Shown here: positions 11,319 to 22,998 of the stretch, in pieces
How the letters are laid out: each line of letters begins with the position of its first letter
How positions within the stretch are numbered: position 1 is the first letter of the stretch
Assembly (NCBI GenBank): GCA_028554645.1
Contig: JAQOOI010000021.1
Span: forward strand, 2,718,653-2,782,652
DNA: 64,000 bases
From: Omphalotus guepiniiformis
Lineage: Eukaryota; Basidiomycota; Agaricomycetes; Agaricales; Omphalotaceae
Direction of reading: 5' to 3'
The notes under the pieces: model-generated
Told to the model about the DNA's origin: nothing
What the model saw: the letters and a program-made list of their open reading frames with translations, nothing else
The model's database searches: none
Position numbers and translations under genes: made by a program

Positions 11319-12659
11319 AACACAATAGTTTTGGTAAATTCCATGTATTTCTTTGTTCAATAACAATAATGAGTGAAAGAGTTATAATGTAAAACGAGGA
11401 TCAGAGACTCGCGACCTCGCGTCAGGCTGGGTCAGCGCGCGCACAATTCACGAAGGTTTGCATCGAGGTTTCGGAGTTTGAAAAGCCTGTCAATGCCGGG
11501 CTCTGCCATGTCGTGACTGGCTGTGACCTCTGGTGACCAAAGTTGTACACTTCCTAAATTTTACTCGGTCATTGCCCGACACGATCCTGAGCTCAAATAA
11601 AAATACAAGAAATTCAGAATAGCATTATAAGAAGATAAGGAATGTTTTATACTACTCAGAATTTTATTTGAAGTGATGTAGCTAGTGGGACAAATCATTT
11701 ACGGATTTTGAACACTTCTCGGATACCCATAGTATAGGCTATCGCAGTTCTGCACACAAACTTTGCTTCTTCGAGTGTAACATAACTCAGCGAATACCGA
11801 TTACGTATCAATTTGGGATTTCGCTGAATTCGTATCATAAAAGATGCTTGAGCGCGATAAAGGTATGTCGTCTGCCCAACCTTCAGCTTTCTTTTATTAG
11901 TGCGACGATCCATTGACTTGCTCTACACTGTACACCCTAGTACAGCGCTTTCCACCATCGTTTCAACCATTACTCAAACGCGATTTGAACTCGGAGGACA
12001 CCAACGGGCTTTCGGACGCTTACTTGTACATCTCCGTGTCATCTCCCCGGGCATGCCTCCGGTTCGGCCACAGCAAACTACCCTTGTGTGGCGTAAGCGT
12101 GGCGTACCTAAGAGTCAGAGGCTATGATGCCATCATCCCGGCATCATCCCTCCCTTCCGCTTCCGAGCCGCGCTCAAAACACACAATACAGTTTGAAGTA
12201 AGTGGGAAGACATGGAAGACATATGTATACAATGGTTGACTCGATATCTCATTGTATAGAGTTCAGGCGCCCAAGCCCAGGTTCTATTCGAACATTCACC
12301 CCGAGCAAATCAAATCAAATCAAATCATGCATCGACATCTCCCGCACCCGCACCGCCTCACCCAATTGCATTGTACATGTGCAAGTCGCACGCACACCTT
12401 TTAGTTCCCTCTTGCCTCTTTCTCACTTCTTTCTCCCGGTGACTACATAGATCATGATGATTGGATCGCCATGGAGTCACAATGGAATGATACATAGAAG
12501 CGCCGAAGTGAATCATCCACCACAGCTTAAGCACGACCCTGACTAAGGAACTTTCCAACACAGCAAGGGTTATATCAGTGATACAAGTACTTAAGGAAAA
12601 GGAGGTCAAGCAGTTTTCTCATCATTCGCCCGCCGGCCCCTTCTCGGATTCACAGCGTG
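11319..12659. other. intergenic region
   Basis: 1.3 kb between the transposase and the small membrane-protein gene. Short open frames exist on both strands (for example 11695-11913 minus and 11913-12239 plus), but I see no splice structure or motif that supports a gene. Confidence 0.4.
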
Positions 12660-13285
12660 ATGTTCATTCCAGACCTACGGACTTTGGCCCCAACGAATGG
12701 CGTCGGTGCTGCTAGTACTACAGGTGATGCCAATGTCTACCCATGCAACGACTCCGATACCCAACGTAAGTCCAACCTATTTTCAACCGTCGCCAAACAC
12801 CAGTGGCGTTCTGACTATTTTGAACTTGACCAGCTAGAGTAAACTACTCCGGAGCAATCATAATCGCAATCCTAATCCTCATCTTCTACGCTCTCGCATT
12901 ATGGGATAGATGGATGAACCTTAAATTCAAGGAATTCGAACGCTCGCAGATGAAGACTCAGAGTGCCAGTAAGTACTAAGTATCTTCGCTCCCCCCACTG
13001 GTGCTGGTGCTGTACCAACATTTATATCATGATATTCTTCACTTCATAGCCCCAAGCACCTTCGCCGTCACAAACTACGGTTCGACACTCCAAGTTCCGA
13101 GTCCGAGTCCGAGTCCTGCCAGTGAATCGCCTTATCGGAATACCTCAGGTTCATTATCGATGCATAAAGAACCAAGACCACCGACAAGTCCGAGTCCAGG
13201 GCGCCACACTGGCACCGGTCGAGTGAATAGCGGTGATAGTGACCTTAGAGATAGTACCAAAAGTTCAAGTTCTAGATGTGTGTAG
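12660..13285 (+). CDS. small single-pass membrane protein (hypothetical)
   Basis: Three exons (12660-12765, 12834-12968, 13050-13285) sum to 477 bp, 158 aa, with both introns in phase 1 and perfect GT-AG ends. The first exon gives a short N-terminal segment (MFIPDLRTLAPTNGV). Exon 2 encodes one strongly hydrophobic helix at about residues 41-60 (SGAIIIAILILIFYALALW) followed by basic residues. Exon 3 encodes a Ser/Pro-rich tail with PSPSPSP repeats. The positive charge after the helix suggests the tail is cytosolic. I do not recognise the family. No single open frame spans it, so it is easy to miss. The next gene downstream has the same build. Confidence 0.6.
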
Positions 13286-13902
13286 CTTCTGAGGTACACT
13301 GGACCTGACTAGGCCTGATTACTTCCTCTACAGCATCTCTTTTAAAACCGCCGTCTTTCTCGGAATGCCCGCAATCTCCACAAAGTACGAATATTGTCTA
13401 AACTGCTTTTCTTCGCTTTTTTGACTCGGACTCGACTCGGACTCGAGTTCCTCCAAGTTGTGCATCTCTCATTGTTATCTTCTATATATATACCAGTCAT
13501 CATATTGTACCCCTATTGTATATTTAATACTACCTGTCACTCTGACGACCTATCAATACACCCATCCATACCTACATACCCATATACATACTAGGCCAAT
13601 AAGCTGTTGCACATGTATGCCATGAGTGTCTAAAAAAGAAACTCGAATCCAAACCTTATGTATATATTTGGGACGCCCCGCGCTTCTACATACAGCTGTA
13701 CTGTACTGTACCCTATGTAGTAATACATACATACAACAACTTGACACTCAGCGGCGCATCATCCTCACACAACAAATTAACGCTTCGCTGTCAAAACACC
13801 ACCTCAAGGCCTCACCATCAGAATATATATAAGTAGATACCCCTACATACTCATCTTCATTCGTTCGATCGACTCGGAAAAGCTGTAGAGGGTTCCTACT
13901 AA

Positions 13903-14751
13903 ATGAGGTTCATATCTATCTATCTATGCATATCTATCAGCGTCAATCAATATCAATATCAACATCTCATCCTGTCAAGTAAGTATTTAAAACCACCAAG
14001 TCTCTCTCTGCCCAGTCCTCCTCCAACCCACCCCCGGACAATTTCGTATGATGCCTCCACTCAGACTCTCCCTCGCAGAACAATGGCATACATACGTAAC
14101 AAGAGACAGAGACAGAGACACCAACAACAACACGGGCACAGACACAGGTCTAGCGGAATTTGACGAAATTCTAGAGTATATGCTTATTATAAGTAAGTAC
14201 GAGTACTAGGGTTCGTACACTTCTTCCGATATTGACTTGACCTTGCCTTCTTCCCCCGTTCCCCCCGGTTCGCAGTGGCAACCATAATCCTCCTCCTCCT
14301 AATCCTCACAGCATCTCGATACATCGGTACACGACTCTATCTCCTTCATTCTCGTTCTCGTTCTCGTACTCTTCACTTGCCTCCCAATCCACACCCACAC
14401 CCACACCCACACCCACACCAAGAACGTCAGTTATCCGCATCCTTCTGGCCTTTGCCTTTACGAGTCCTCCAAACACCCCTTAACGGTCCTCATCACCCAC
14501 CCTCCGTATCCGTATCGGATGCCACACTGTCAATCTGCTCTACAGTCATCGTCGACCGTGACCCCGAATCGGGTGCGGGTGCGGGTGCGTGTCACGATCT
14601 TGACAGCGAGAAAGGTCCGGGAGGACTCGGAGTGGGAGGAGTACAGATGGAAATGGAAATGGAAATACCGAAACTTGAAAAAGCCCATCCTCATGATAAT
14701 GAGTTTCATCACTCCGTCGTTCTTTCAAACGACGTAGAGCGAATCTACTGA
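13903..14751 (+). CDS. small single-pass membrane protein (hypothetical)
   Basis: Three exons (13903-13978, 14016-14192, 14276-14751) sum to 729 bp, 242 aa. Both introns are phase 1; the first is only 37 bp, which is short, so that junction is less sure. The N-terminus is hydrophobic (MRFISIYLCISISV) and may be a signal peptide. Exon 2 ends with LAEFDEILEYMLII, and exon 3 begins inside a transmembrane helix (MATIILLLLILTASRYIGTRL). A His-Pro repeat and a Gly/acidic tail with MEMEMEI follow. Together with the gene at 12660-13285 this forms a head-to-tail pair of similar layout, 617 bp apart. The function is unknown. Confidence 0.55.
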
Positions 14752-15052
14752 CAACGACAACCGACAACCGTGACTTCGAACTTCTTGTAGGGTAGGATCC
14801 CCTCGGAGGTGAGTGCGAACTTGAAGCCAGTTCAATAGCTCAGTCGAGGGTTCAAACGTTCAATGACAATACAGATGCAGTGAGCTAGCTAGCTCTTCAT
14901 GACATGAAACGAATCACCAATGAATCTTGGAGCTTGTTATCCCGTAATCTTGCTATGTAGTCAATTATTTAATGTACAATGTATAAGTGCGAGTCCCATA
15001 CTCACATATTTAAGTTTATCAACGACAATCCCAGTCTACAAACGAAAAACTC

Positions 15053-16700
15053 TTATCGCCTTTCCTCGCTGCCCAAAAGCGGAATCCTCTCCTCCCGATC
15101 TTCCCTAAACACCATCGCACTCTCAGAAGCCCTAAAACATTCCGGTCTACTCACACATCCAACCTTCATCCTACTCATCTCCTCCCAAATCTTCTCCGCA
15201 TCATCCAAAAGATCCACCCTACTCAACCGATACTCCTTCGGCATAACCCCCTCCCCAAACACCCTCGTAACATGATTCACACACAACAGCGCCACCACAA
15301 TATTTCCAACATGAACAGCAACAAGACCAAACATACTCGACCAAATCAAATACAAATTCTCCCTCTCAAACCGATAAAGCTTGGCTTTACACCCAGGTAA
15401 CGAACTCCTAGTATAACACTTGCTGCTAGGCGTCGCTTCATGTAGGGGGTTGTAGTACCCACAACATCGCAGTGAACTTTGAATGAGAAGCCGGCCTAAA
15501 GGAGTATAATATTGACTCCAAGAAAAGTTAAGTTTATGATCCAGAGCAAAGGCCCAGCGCTTATAACTGCTGTACCCAACCACTAGCATCGATATCAACC
15601 CAGGCCACAAAAGAACCGCATAAGTCGCCAAAATAGGTCGAGAATTAAGCAGAGCCCCAGTAAGACCCAGAAGTGCGGTAAACATAAGAGTAGACGCTGA
15701 TAATGTGATGAGTATAAGAATATCGTTGTCCGCAACGTACATCACGTCCGCGTGGTCCCAAGCTGTTAAAAGAATACACGTAGAATCAAGATGTGTGTCA
15801 AGTACTTATGGATAAAGGTGGGAAGAACGCACTACGAAACCATGTTAAAATAGCACACACCATTATCCCTGCCCCATAGCACAACACCGTTCCCACCGAA
15901 ATTAGCAAACACCATTTAAACCCTGTCCATCGATCCATCCCATCCATTCCAAGGCCCAATCCATCTTCCAGCGTTGACATCGTTGCTCGCTTGTCAATAG
16001 CACTTAATCCCTTCCTGCTCTTCCAAGCCGCTGTTGGGTTTTCCAGGTCGATTATCCTAGTAAGCGAACGAGGCTTTGGCCACTTTTGTGTAAATTTGTC
16101 ATTGAGGGAAGATTGTTTGCTAAGCTGAGAATCTGTAGTCTTTGACGATAAAGAGGAGTTCAAGGTATATTTTGTGTTTTCAGAGTCTTGAAGTATGCTT
16201 GTGGATGGGTGGTGTGAAGATGAGCCGGAGAGTAGATGTTTCATTGAGGGCGCGAGACTGATGACGTCCATTCCTCCTGAAATGAACGAACGTATAGAGG
16301 GTTTACGTTGCGCACTTGAATATGAATTTGATGTTGAAGCCGAGGTGTCAGGCTTGATTCCTAGAGAATTGAGTTCCTGGGCAGAAGGGCGATAGGACAG
16401 CGACGACAAACTCCGAGGTTCATCAACAACGAGTTCAGTAATATCTTCATATTCCTCATAACGCCTATCATCCTCTTCCTCTCCAACAAAACTCCTCCTC
16501 AAATAGCGAGAACTCGAACCGAGCGCCGACGGAGACGATTCAGGTGAACTCGAAGCCGCCACAAGTCGAATCGTAGGTTCAACAGGTTCAACATGATTTT
16601 TGACAAGCGAAGCGAACGAAGAGCTGCTGGAACGACGGCGCGCGCGCATGGTTTCTTGGGAAAAGGTTGAAGGCCTTAGAAATACTTTCGGAGACGACAT
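15053..16700 (-). CDS. fungal tetraspanin
   Basis: Two exons (16700-15836, 15762-15053) sum to 1575 bp, 524 aa, phases agreeing across a 73-bp intron. The first 260 residues are a Ser-rich cytosolic extension. Four membrane helices follow: about 262-287 (WCLLISVGTVLCYGAGIM), 303-327, 331-354 and 425-451. The large extracellular loop between helices 3 and 4 carries the hallmark CCG at 388-390 (RCCGYYNP) plus two further Cys (SKCY, PGCK) that would form its disulfides. Fungal tetraspanins organise membrane microdomains, and some are needed for infection structures or hyphal growth. The C-terminal tail is cytosolic and ends with LLGSEERR. It is divergently placed from the membrane protein at 17141. 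Confidence 0.85.
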
Positions 16701-17140
16701 GATGGTAGCCCAAAGAAAGGTTCGTACGCCACGTTCAGTGTCAATTGAATCGGGCCGAAAGTCCGAGTCAAGTCACGGGACGTAATCGGATTTTCGGACC
16801 TGGCCAATTCCAGGGTTGTCAATCAACCTTCCAGCTTCTCCGGACCTTCAGCGCTTCAGCAGCTTCACTGAAATTGCTGAATATTGAACTCGTTCCAATG
16901 TTCTTCTCGGAAGAAATCCGTCTTAGACTTCTCGCTTTTTCTACCGATGGAGCGGGTTACGTTACGTTACACCCTCTTCTTCAGTATCATCGATCCATCA
17001 TCCCAGCGGAATGAATTCATCTCTGTTCGGGAAACAAGCTACTTCTGGCGCCCTGTGACTTTATACTAGCGCTGATTGTTCTGAACGCTGGCAGGTTCCG
17101 AATTGGATCGTATGTATATCTATTTGACCAATTCAACATC
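16701..17140. promoter_or_regulatory. shared divergent promoter region
   Basis: 440 bp between the start codons of the minus-strand tetraspanin and the plus-strand membrane protein. It must hold both promoters. I see no clear TATA box. Confidence 0.4.
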
Positions 17141-19386
17141 ATGACTCTTCACCAATACCTCAACCCCACCACCGACGTCGGAAGCGGACGAGAAGCAGCA
17201 GCAGCAGCAGCAGCGATAGGATCTAGTTCTGGACAGTGCGATGCTGAAAAGCTTTCGATGACGAGTCATACGAAGGAATCAGTTTGGCCTCGAGATCAGC
17301 AGCAGCAGGGGGGGAGGCATACACGAGAAGATATCGATTCAATGTCTTTTGCGTATAACGAGGGCGCGAGAGTCATCCCTAACTTTCGAGACGCGTCTGG
17401 GGTTCTTCAAGCACTTGAGAAGACTCTGCAGGACGTAGCCCTCACAGATTTCCCATCTGTTATGTTATCATCATCTCGAGACCCTCCAACACCACCGATT
17501 GCCGCCAACAACTCGGTCGCAAATCTTCCGGCTACACCATTATCGCTACGTTTTCTCATATTCTTCAAACAACTTCTACAAGCAGGCTATATCTCACTCT
17601 ATCTTCGTCTTCCTTCTCTATATCACTCCAGAGTCTTGCAGGTTTGCAAGGAATCTGGAATCACTCGTTCGGACATTAACTGCATTTGGTCGGCATTACC
17701 TTCACAGTTGACGACTGCCAAGGCGACGACGATTGGCTCCGATGTGGGGGGAGGAGTGTCTCCAGAGCTGTCTCATTTTTTGACAACGTGGGAGACTTTT
17801 GTCGACGACTTGCTCCAAGAGTGGAGGACATTGAATATCGTTTCCGCTCTGATAACCTCGTACGTGTCACACCTTTCCATACCCACTATCATGACTTACG
17901 TCCGCGCGCCGACCCTCAGAGCTACCCTATCACTACTTTCCCTCAGTGGCGATGATGCAGTCAGTTGGACAGGAAGCATATTATCATTCATATGCTCAGT
18001 AATTGCTGTACTCTGCGGGTACTTATGTATCCTCCGCTTCAGCTCAATGCGAAAACCGCATAGAGCTGCTGCTTGGTCAATGGTGACCGAAACCTATTCA
18101 ATGGCGAGGGTTCAAAGTTCTGACCTACCCTTTTCTCAGGAATCGCGAAATGGCAATGAATTGATTTGGTGGAATCCATGGATAATGCTCGCTGCGCCCG
18201 CAGCTTGGTTTTCTTGGGCAGTAATTCTATTCCTCGCATCTATTATGTCGTTTACTTGGCGTGCTTCCCCTCCTACCATTTCGGCTGGTTTGAATACCCC
18301 ACATGCTGTTTCTCCGCGTGCAGCACTCGGTATACGTATTGCCATTTCCTGTGTCCTTGGACTAGGGATTTTGTGCATCGTGCTCACCATATACACGTTC
18401 TCGACTTTTGGGGATTCGCTGGATCAGAAATTCCATAGGAGAGTTGATTTTGGGTTTCGGATGCTTAGGGAACGACGTATGGAGATTCCCGGTATACCGA
18501 CGTTTCTTTCTGGACTTAAAGATTCCTTGGGTTCGTCTATTCACATGCCTGCGGTCACGTCTACGTCGTTTCCTGTATCAACACCTCAAGGACAGCATCC
18601 GTTTGAATCTACCTCTGACCTGAAGGCGGGTCGGCGTCAGGCCTTCCCTACCATCAAACTCATGGATGCTCGTAGAACGATGCCCGTATCCCCTCTTTTA
18701 CCCAGCCATGTTGAATATCAAGGCCATAAACATTCTCCCTGGAACGCCTTCATCAATGATCTACAAATGGTACATCTATTCTTCTTTCCATTTCTGTTCC
18801 GCCCGACACCATAACTCACTACCGTCGCTTCGTTCAGGTGTTTAACCATCCTACCCACCCAGCAGACGCTGCTTTTGCGTGCATTAAGCACTGGAACAAC
18901 GTCGTTCTCGCATCGAACGGGATAGAAGCAATTCTCTGCTTAGAATTCCCCTCGAGTGCCACCACCACCACCACACACGAAGGTCAAACCTCGACTTCCG
19001 ACCCAATATACGCCGTATACATGATGGACATCCTTCAAGCGCGCCTCGACGGGCGTCAAGCACTAGTCGACATCTTTGGCCCTCTCCCAGAATATCTCCG
19101 AAAGATATACCTCATTGACGCTATACCACCCTCCATTTCGAAATCTCGGGGTCACCCTTTAGGTCTGGTGATTGAGAGAGAACTCGAGAATCAGAGTGCG
19201 AGTCTGCTGGACCCTAGGGTTCTTGCGTTGGGGCGACAAAGGAAGAGGTCGGATTCTTCTCCGCAGGATCCTGCTGGTAGTGCTGTAAGATCCATCGGAA
19301 AGGATAAGGCCGGTGTGGCGGATACTCGACAGCGTACGAAGAAGGCTGGTTCTGACGGGGAGATCAGCCGGGTAGGGAGGAGATAG
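17141..19386 (+). CDS. multi-pass membrane protein (hypothetical)
   Basis: Two exons (17141-18769, 18838-19386) sum to 2178 bp, 725 aa; intron 1 is phase 0. The N-terminus has poly-Ala and Gln runs. Three strong helices can be seen: about residues 276-301 (TGSILSFICSVIAVLCGYL), 352-376 (IMLAAPAAWFSWAVILFLA) and 397-422 (ALGIRIAISCVLGLGILCIV). After these comes a folded-looking segment joined across the intron (NAFINDLQMVFNHPTHPADAAFACIKHWNNVV), then YAVYMMDILQARLDGRQALVDIF and a basic tail. The domain is not one I can name; it looks like a basidiomycete-specific family. It probably sits in an internal or plasma membrane with the long C-terminus in the cytosol. Confidence 0.75.
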
Positions 19387-19840
19387 CCAGGACGGCGGCC
19401 ATAATGAATCCTCACGCATCTCAGGACATCAGCACAAGTTTGACATTGCTCAACGTTACAGTTCCTAGCTCAGGGAACATATTGTAGCATCCATATCCAT
19501 TAAGGACACTGTAATACCCCTGCATGACCTCATGTTTTTGACACGTAGCCATTCTATACACATGCTCAATGTTATTTGCCAATAGTACAGGTGCGAGTAA
19601 AAACCAAAAGAAAGGGCAAGTGATGGTTCGGATAGCGAAACGACGGACAGGGATGTAAGGGTAAAAAACATTTATGGTGAGAAATGTCACATAGATGTGA
19701 AGGGGGTTGCGATAAAAAGGCGTTAAGGAAAGGAATGGAATGGATTAAAATCGGAGGGCACGCAGAATAAATAGACAGTAGTATAGTCCAGATAGAGGTC
19801 CGTGACAGAGGGAATATAAAGGAACAGACCACAAGCAGCA
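19387..19840. other. convergent intergenic spacer
   Basis: 454 bp between two converging stop codons. Only 3' UTR sequence is expected; no other feature was seen. Confidence 0.4.
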
Positions 19841-21218
19841 TTAGGAAGCGTTTTGTGCAAGTTCGACGGGACATGCAGCGTTGTTCACCTGTGTGGAAGC
19901 GGAGTGAGAGCCGGGAAGACCCATGATATCCATATCGAGGACGAGACGGAAGTTTACACCTAGATGCATGTGAGCTTCGAGCGATCATGGAAGACAAAAA
20001 AGGAACGCACCAGGTCGAACTCCGGATTGATCTAGTGCAGCGTTCTTGCAAGCATCATACCAAAGTTTCCCTATACCATCTTCAATTTCAAGAAATAAAA
20101 GGATAATTAACCACTCAACATGTAGTGTCCGAGTCGTTCACAGCGGAGTACGAGAAATTGAGCGGTAATTGGATATTAGTGAGCGCTTTGGCTGGTACAG
20201 TGTAGTGACCGAGGTTGCCTGTAGCGACAACTCTACTTGTATCTGCGTCGATAACTTGAGCCTTGACATCGCTGAAAGTAAGCGGGATATAATTCGAGCT
20301 AGTATCGACCTGCAAATCTGCAAAAGCAGGGAACGAAAAGTTGGCCGGAGCTCGACTGAACTGGGTTGTGATAGCATCTCCCCAAGAGCCCGTGGCATTC
20401 CCAAGCGGGGTGGTACTATCGAAGTTGAAACCAGGAACTCGAGGGATAGTGAATGCTAGAACGAGACCAATACTAAAACAAAGACAGCGTTAGCTACGAG
20501 CGAAGGAAAGCAAGCGCGGGAGGTCAAGACTGACATTACGCAAAGCACAAACATAAAAACGACGAGCGTTCTCTTTGTAAACCACCTGCCGCAAAGCCCA
20601 CGTTCACCTCGATTCCACTGTTTCCAAGCTTTTGTCCGAGCCTCTGTCTTCTTCTCCCTCTTCCCTGCCTTGGTCATATCTCGTAACTCGTCACGACGCC
20701 ATTCAGGACCCAGCGCCGGTACAGTGACCAACTCAACAGGACCAATAGTGCTAGTCTCTTCACCTTTTGGTGTGCCAGCTAAAGCCTGGTAGCTGTACCC
20801 AAAACACAATTAGAACCTGGTATAGAGCGCAAGACGGAGGGGCTCACCCATCAGGATTGCTTTGCCCAAAAGCGTTACTGTATTTTGGACCAGCATTATT
20901 AAAATCAGCATAGATATCCCATGCACCACCATTTCCCGCATCGTCTTCTTCGTCACGACCACCTTTCAGCGGCTCCTCTCTTCCAGGCCTAAAGAACGAG
21001 TTGCTGTTATACCCAGCAGTACTAACTCGTCCCGTATTGTCCATAATCCTCGACGTTCGATCCGGATTGTAGAATGACGAAGCATCGTCCCTTCCTCGGT
21101 TGTGCGAAGTACTGGCAAAATTTTGGGTAGGAGAAGGAAAATCGTTATTCAGTGCATCCAGAGACCCCTTTCTGGCCCCGTAGAACGACGAAACCGTGGA
21201 TTTACGGTCAGAATCCAT
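19841..21218 (-). CDS. type II membrane protein with LEA14-like lumenal domain (hypothetical)
   Basis: Five exons (21218-20848, 20792-20535, 20472-20120, 20079-20011, 19959-19841) sum to 1170 bp, 389 aa, every phase closing. The first 200 residues are a charged, disordered cytosolic part with repeated SSFY/NSFF motifs. One membrane helix lies at about 199-220 (RTLVVFMFVLCVIIGLVLAF), split by an intron. The C-terminal domain has the pattern of the basidiomycete LEA14-like lumenal domain: FSDVKAQVIDADTSRVVATGNL, then LPLNFSYSAVND, then LWYDACKNA and a beta-rich end with MDIMGLPG and a late Cys. Potential N-glycosylation sites (NATG, NFSF, NFSY, NDSD) support an extracytosolic location. Its exact role is unknown. 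Assignment to the LEA14-like group is by pattern only. Confidence 0.75.
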
Positions 21219-22232
21219 TGGATAGGTGAGGGAAACGGTGAAGAGAGGTCAAAGGTCGCCGGTGAGAAATTATGGATGACTAAGCTGCATATGTTAAGAA
21301 TAGCGCTTTTCCCACTGACCTCCATGTTCAAAAGCATCTTCATTGCAATGAAAAACTCCAGAACGCTCTGATGTGGGTACCAAGTCAAAAAAACTAGCGT
21401 GAATCCAGATGTCCTTCAACCTTTAACATCACCCGACAATTTGAACTGTTCCGAAAGTATGACAAGTACTAGCTAGACTGAACTTGTCGGTGTGGGCCAA
21501 TCCTGGCATGTACGAATCCTATCACCTGAGACCACGCGTCTCGCAAATCTCTGGTCGCATCTAAGCCGATATCATATAGTTGACTACATAGTGTTGAGTC
21601 TTGTTTCTGCAACATTGATATGACAACACACTTGCTACAACTTCGAGTAGAACCCAGTGCTGAGCGCTGAGTACTGAGGTGCATACATTTTTTTCTGCCC
21701 ACATAGATCTGACATACACCTCTACATATGGTCAAGTCTAGCTCGTCCGACCAGGTCTCAAAGGACAGTCTACTCCCGTTCTGAAGTCAGTCGTAAAACC
21801 ATGTGTGTCTGCTTTCAGTGATGAACCAAGCTGCATAGTTATTAATCCCCGTAATGAATGACGCCGTACAGGAAGAATATGTGCTCGTCGCCTTGTATAG
21901 TAGTCGTGATTTGGAAGCCTGTGAGGGAGACACTTATTCATTTGGGGCTAGGGCCAGAGCACAGGGAAGATCTACGTACAGAGAACCGGGTGACAATTCC
22001 CATGAACGTGAACCGGTGCGAGCCGCGGTACAATTATAGGCTGTATAGCTTTGAGTGGGGGCCCTTGCCAGCGTCTTTTGCGAGAGAAGTGTTTGCGAGA
22101 GATCCACTGGCGGGTGACGTTTTTTCACAGTCAGCGAAAGTGAAGCACACGGAAAGGACCTGATGAGCTGCAATGGGAGGGACGGGCGCAGGCTGTATAT
22201 ATTTGAGAGTAGGTCAAAACACTTTGCTAGGT
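21219..22232. other. gene-free spacer
   Basis: About 1 kb with only short, unconvincing open frames on both strands. I see nothing I can support as a gene or repeat. Confidence 0.4.
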
Positions 22233-22632
22233 TAGATGTCACTGAGTTGCTCAAGAGGAATTTCCTATGTTCAGATGCGTGAAAACGGGGCATTCAAGAG
22301 AAAACCCGCAACTCACATCTTCGACACCATCCATATCATCAAGGTCATGTCTTTGGTCATATTGCCTTCTAGTTCATCTTTTCAATCTGCTAAGCTCGAC
22401 GTCTTCCTCCTCATTGTCTATCTCATCATCATCTAAAAAGGGAAGAGCTTTAGAACGTTGAGCAGCTCGCGTGCCTCTCCTGCCATTTCTTCCCATTCGG
22501 TCTCGTCGGTCCATCTTTGCCTCAATGGCACGGCGAGCAGCAGCAGAGAGCTCTGCAACGTCTTGGGCATTATTGAGGTCTGCATCAAAGTATCGATCGA
22601 GAAGTTCATTCACTTGATAATCCCTATAAAAG
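22233..22632 (-). pseudogene. MCM2 N-terminal fragment (replication licensing factor relic)
   Basis: The minus strand reads DYQVNELLDRYFDAD, then SAAARRAIEAKMDRRDR and LPFLDDDEIDNEEED. After an in-frame TGA (22374-22376) it continues in the same frame as RRQYDQRHDLDDMDGVED. A 50-bp GT-AG intron (22316-22265) then leads to EIPLEQLSDI and a stop. This order matches the N-terminal region of the Mcm2 subunit of the MCM2-7 helicase. The relic covers about 110 codons of a protein that is normally about 900 aa, and the helicase core is absent. The retained intron shows a DNA-level copy rather than a retrocopy. At its 5' side it meets the end of the 6.4-kb element. Beyond that element, at 29050-29090, the sequence looks like the 3' end of the intron preceding this exon. 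Confidence 0.8.
22622..22632. repeat. left flanking direct repeat (candidate target site duplication)
   Basis: CCCTATAAAAG, identical to 29050-29060. It lies at the outer edge of the 6.4-kb element and within the MCM2 relic. Confidence 0.6.
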
Positions 22633-22643
22633 GTTTTCCCATG

Positions 22644-22655
22644 GATACACTGGGT
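22644..22655. repeat. left terminal inverted repeat of the 6.4-kb element
   Basis: GATACACTGGGT, the exact reverse complement of 29028-29039. Confidence 0.6.
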
Positions 22656-22998
22656 ATCTCATGACCAAAAAGAAAGGGAAAAAAAGAAAAAAAAGGGGGA
22701 AAAGAGAATTTCACGAGATTGCCGGCGGTCTGATCACATGAGTCAGGCCGCGTTGCCGCGTTTCCAAATTTAGCTATAGTTCACGAGAAATGCCGGCTTT
22801 CCGACTTCATGTTCATTGCACATCCGGATTTTGCATCTCTCTTCAAAATATAAGTAGAATTTCAGTAAAGTTACATGGGCTACATACTACAATATATATT
22901 CAGGGTTATTACTCCCTAATTATACAAATTCTCAGAGTTTTTTAGTCTGAATTGTAGTAACAGTGCAGTATCATTGAGACTATTCAAATGTACATTAT

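Noticed and set aside
14821..14870. tRNA-like boxes (TAGCTCAG and GGGTTCAAAC)
   Set aside because: The two boxes are only about 15 bp apart and no cloverleaf can be drawn; a tRNA needs about 30-60 bp.
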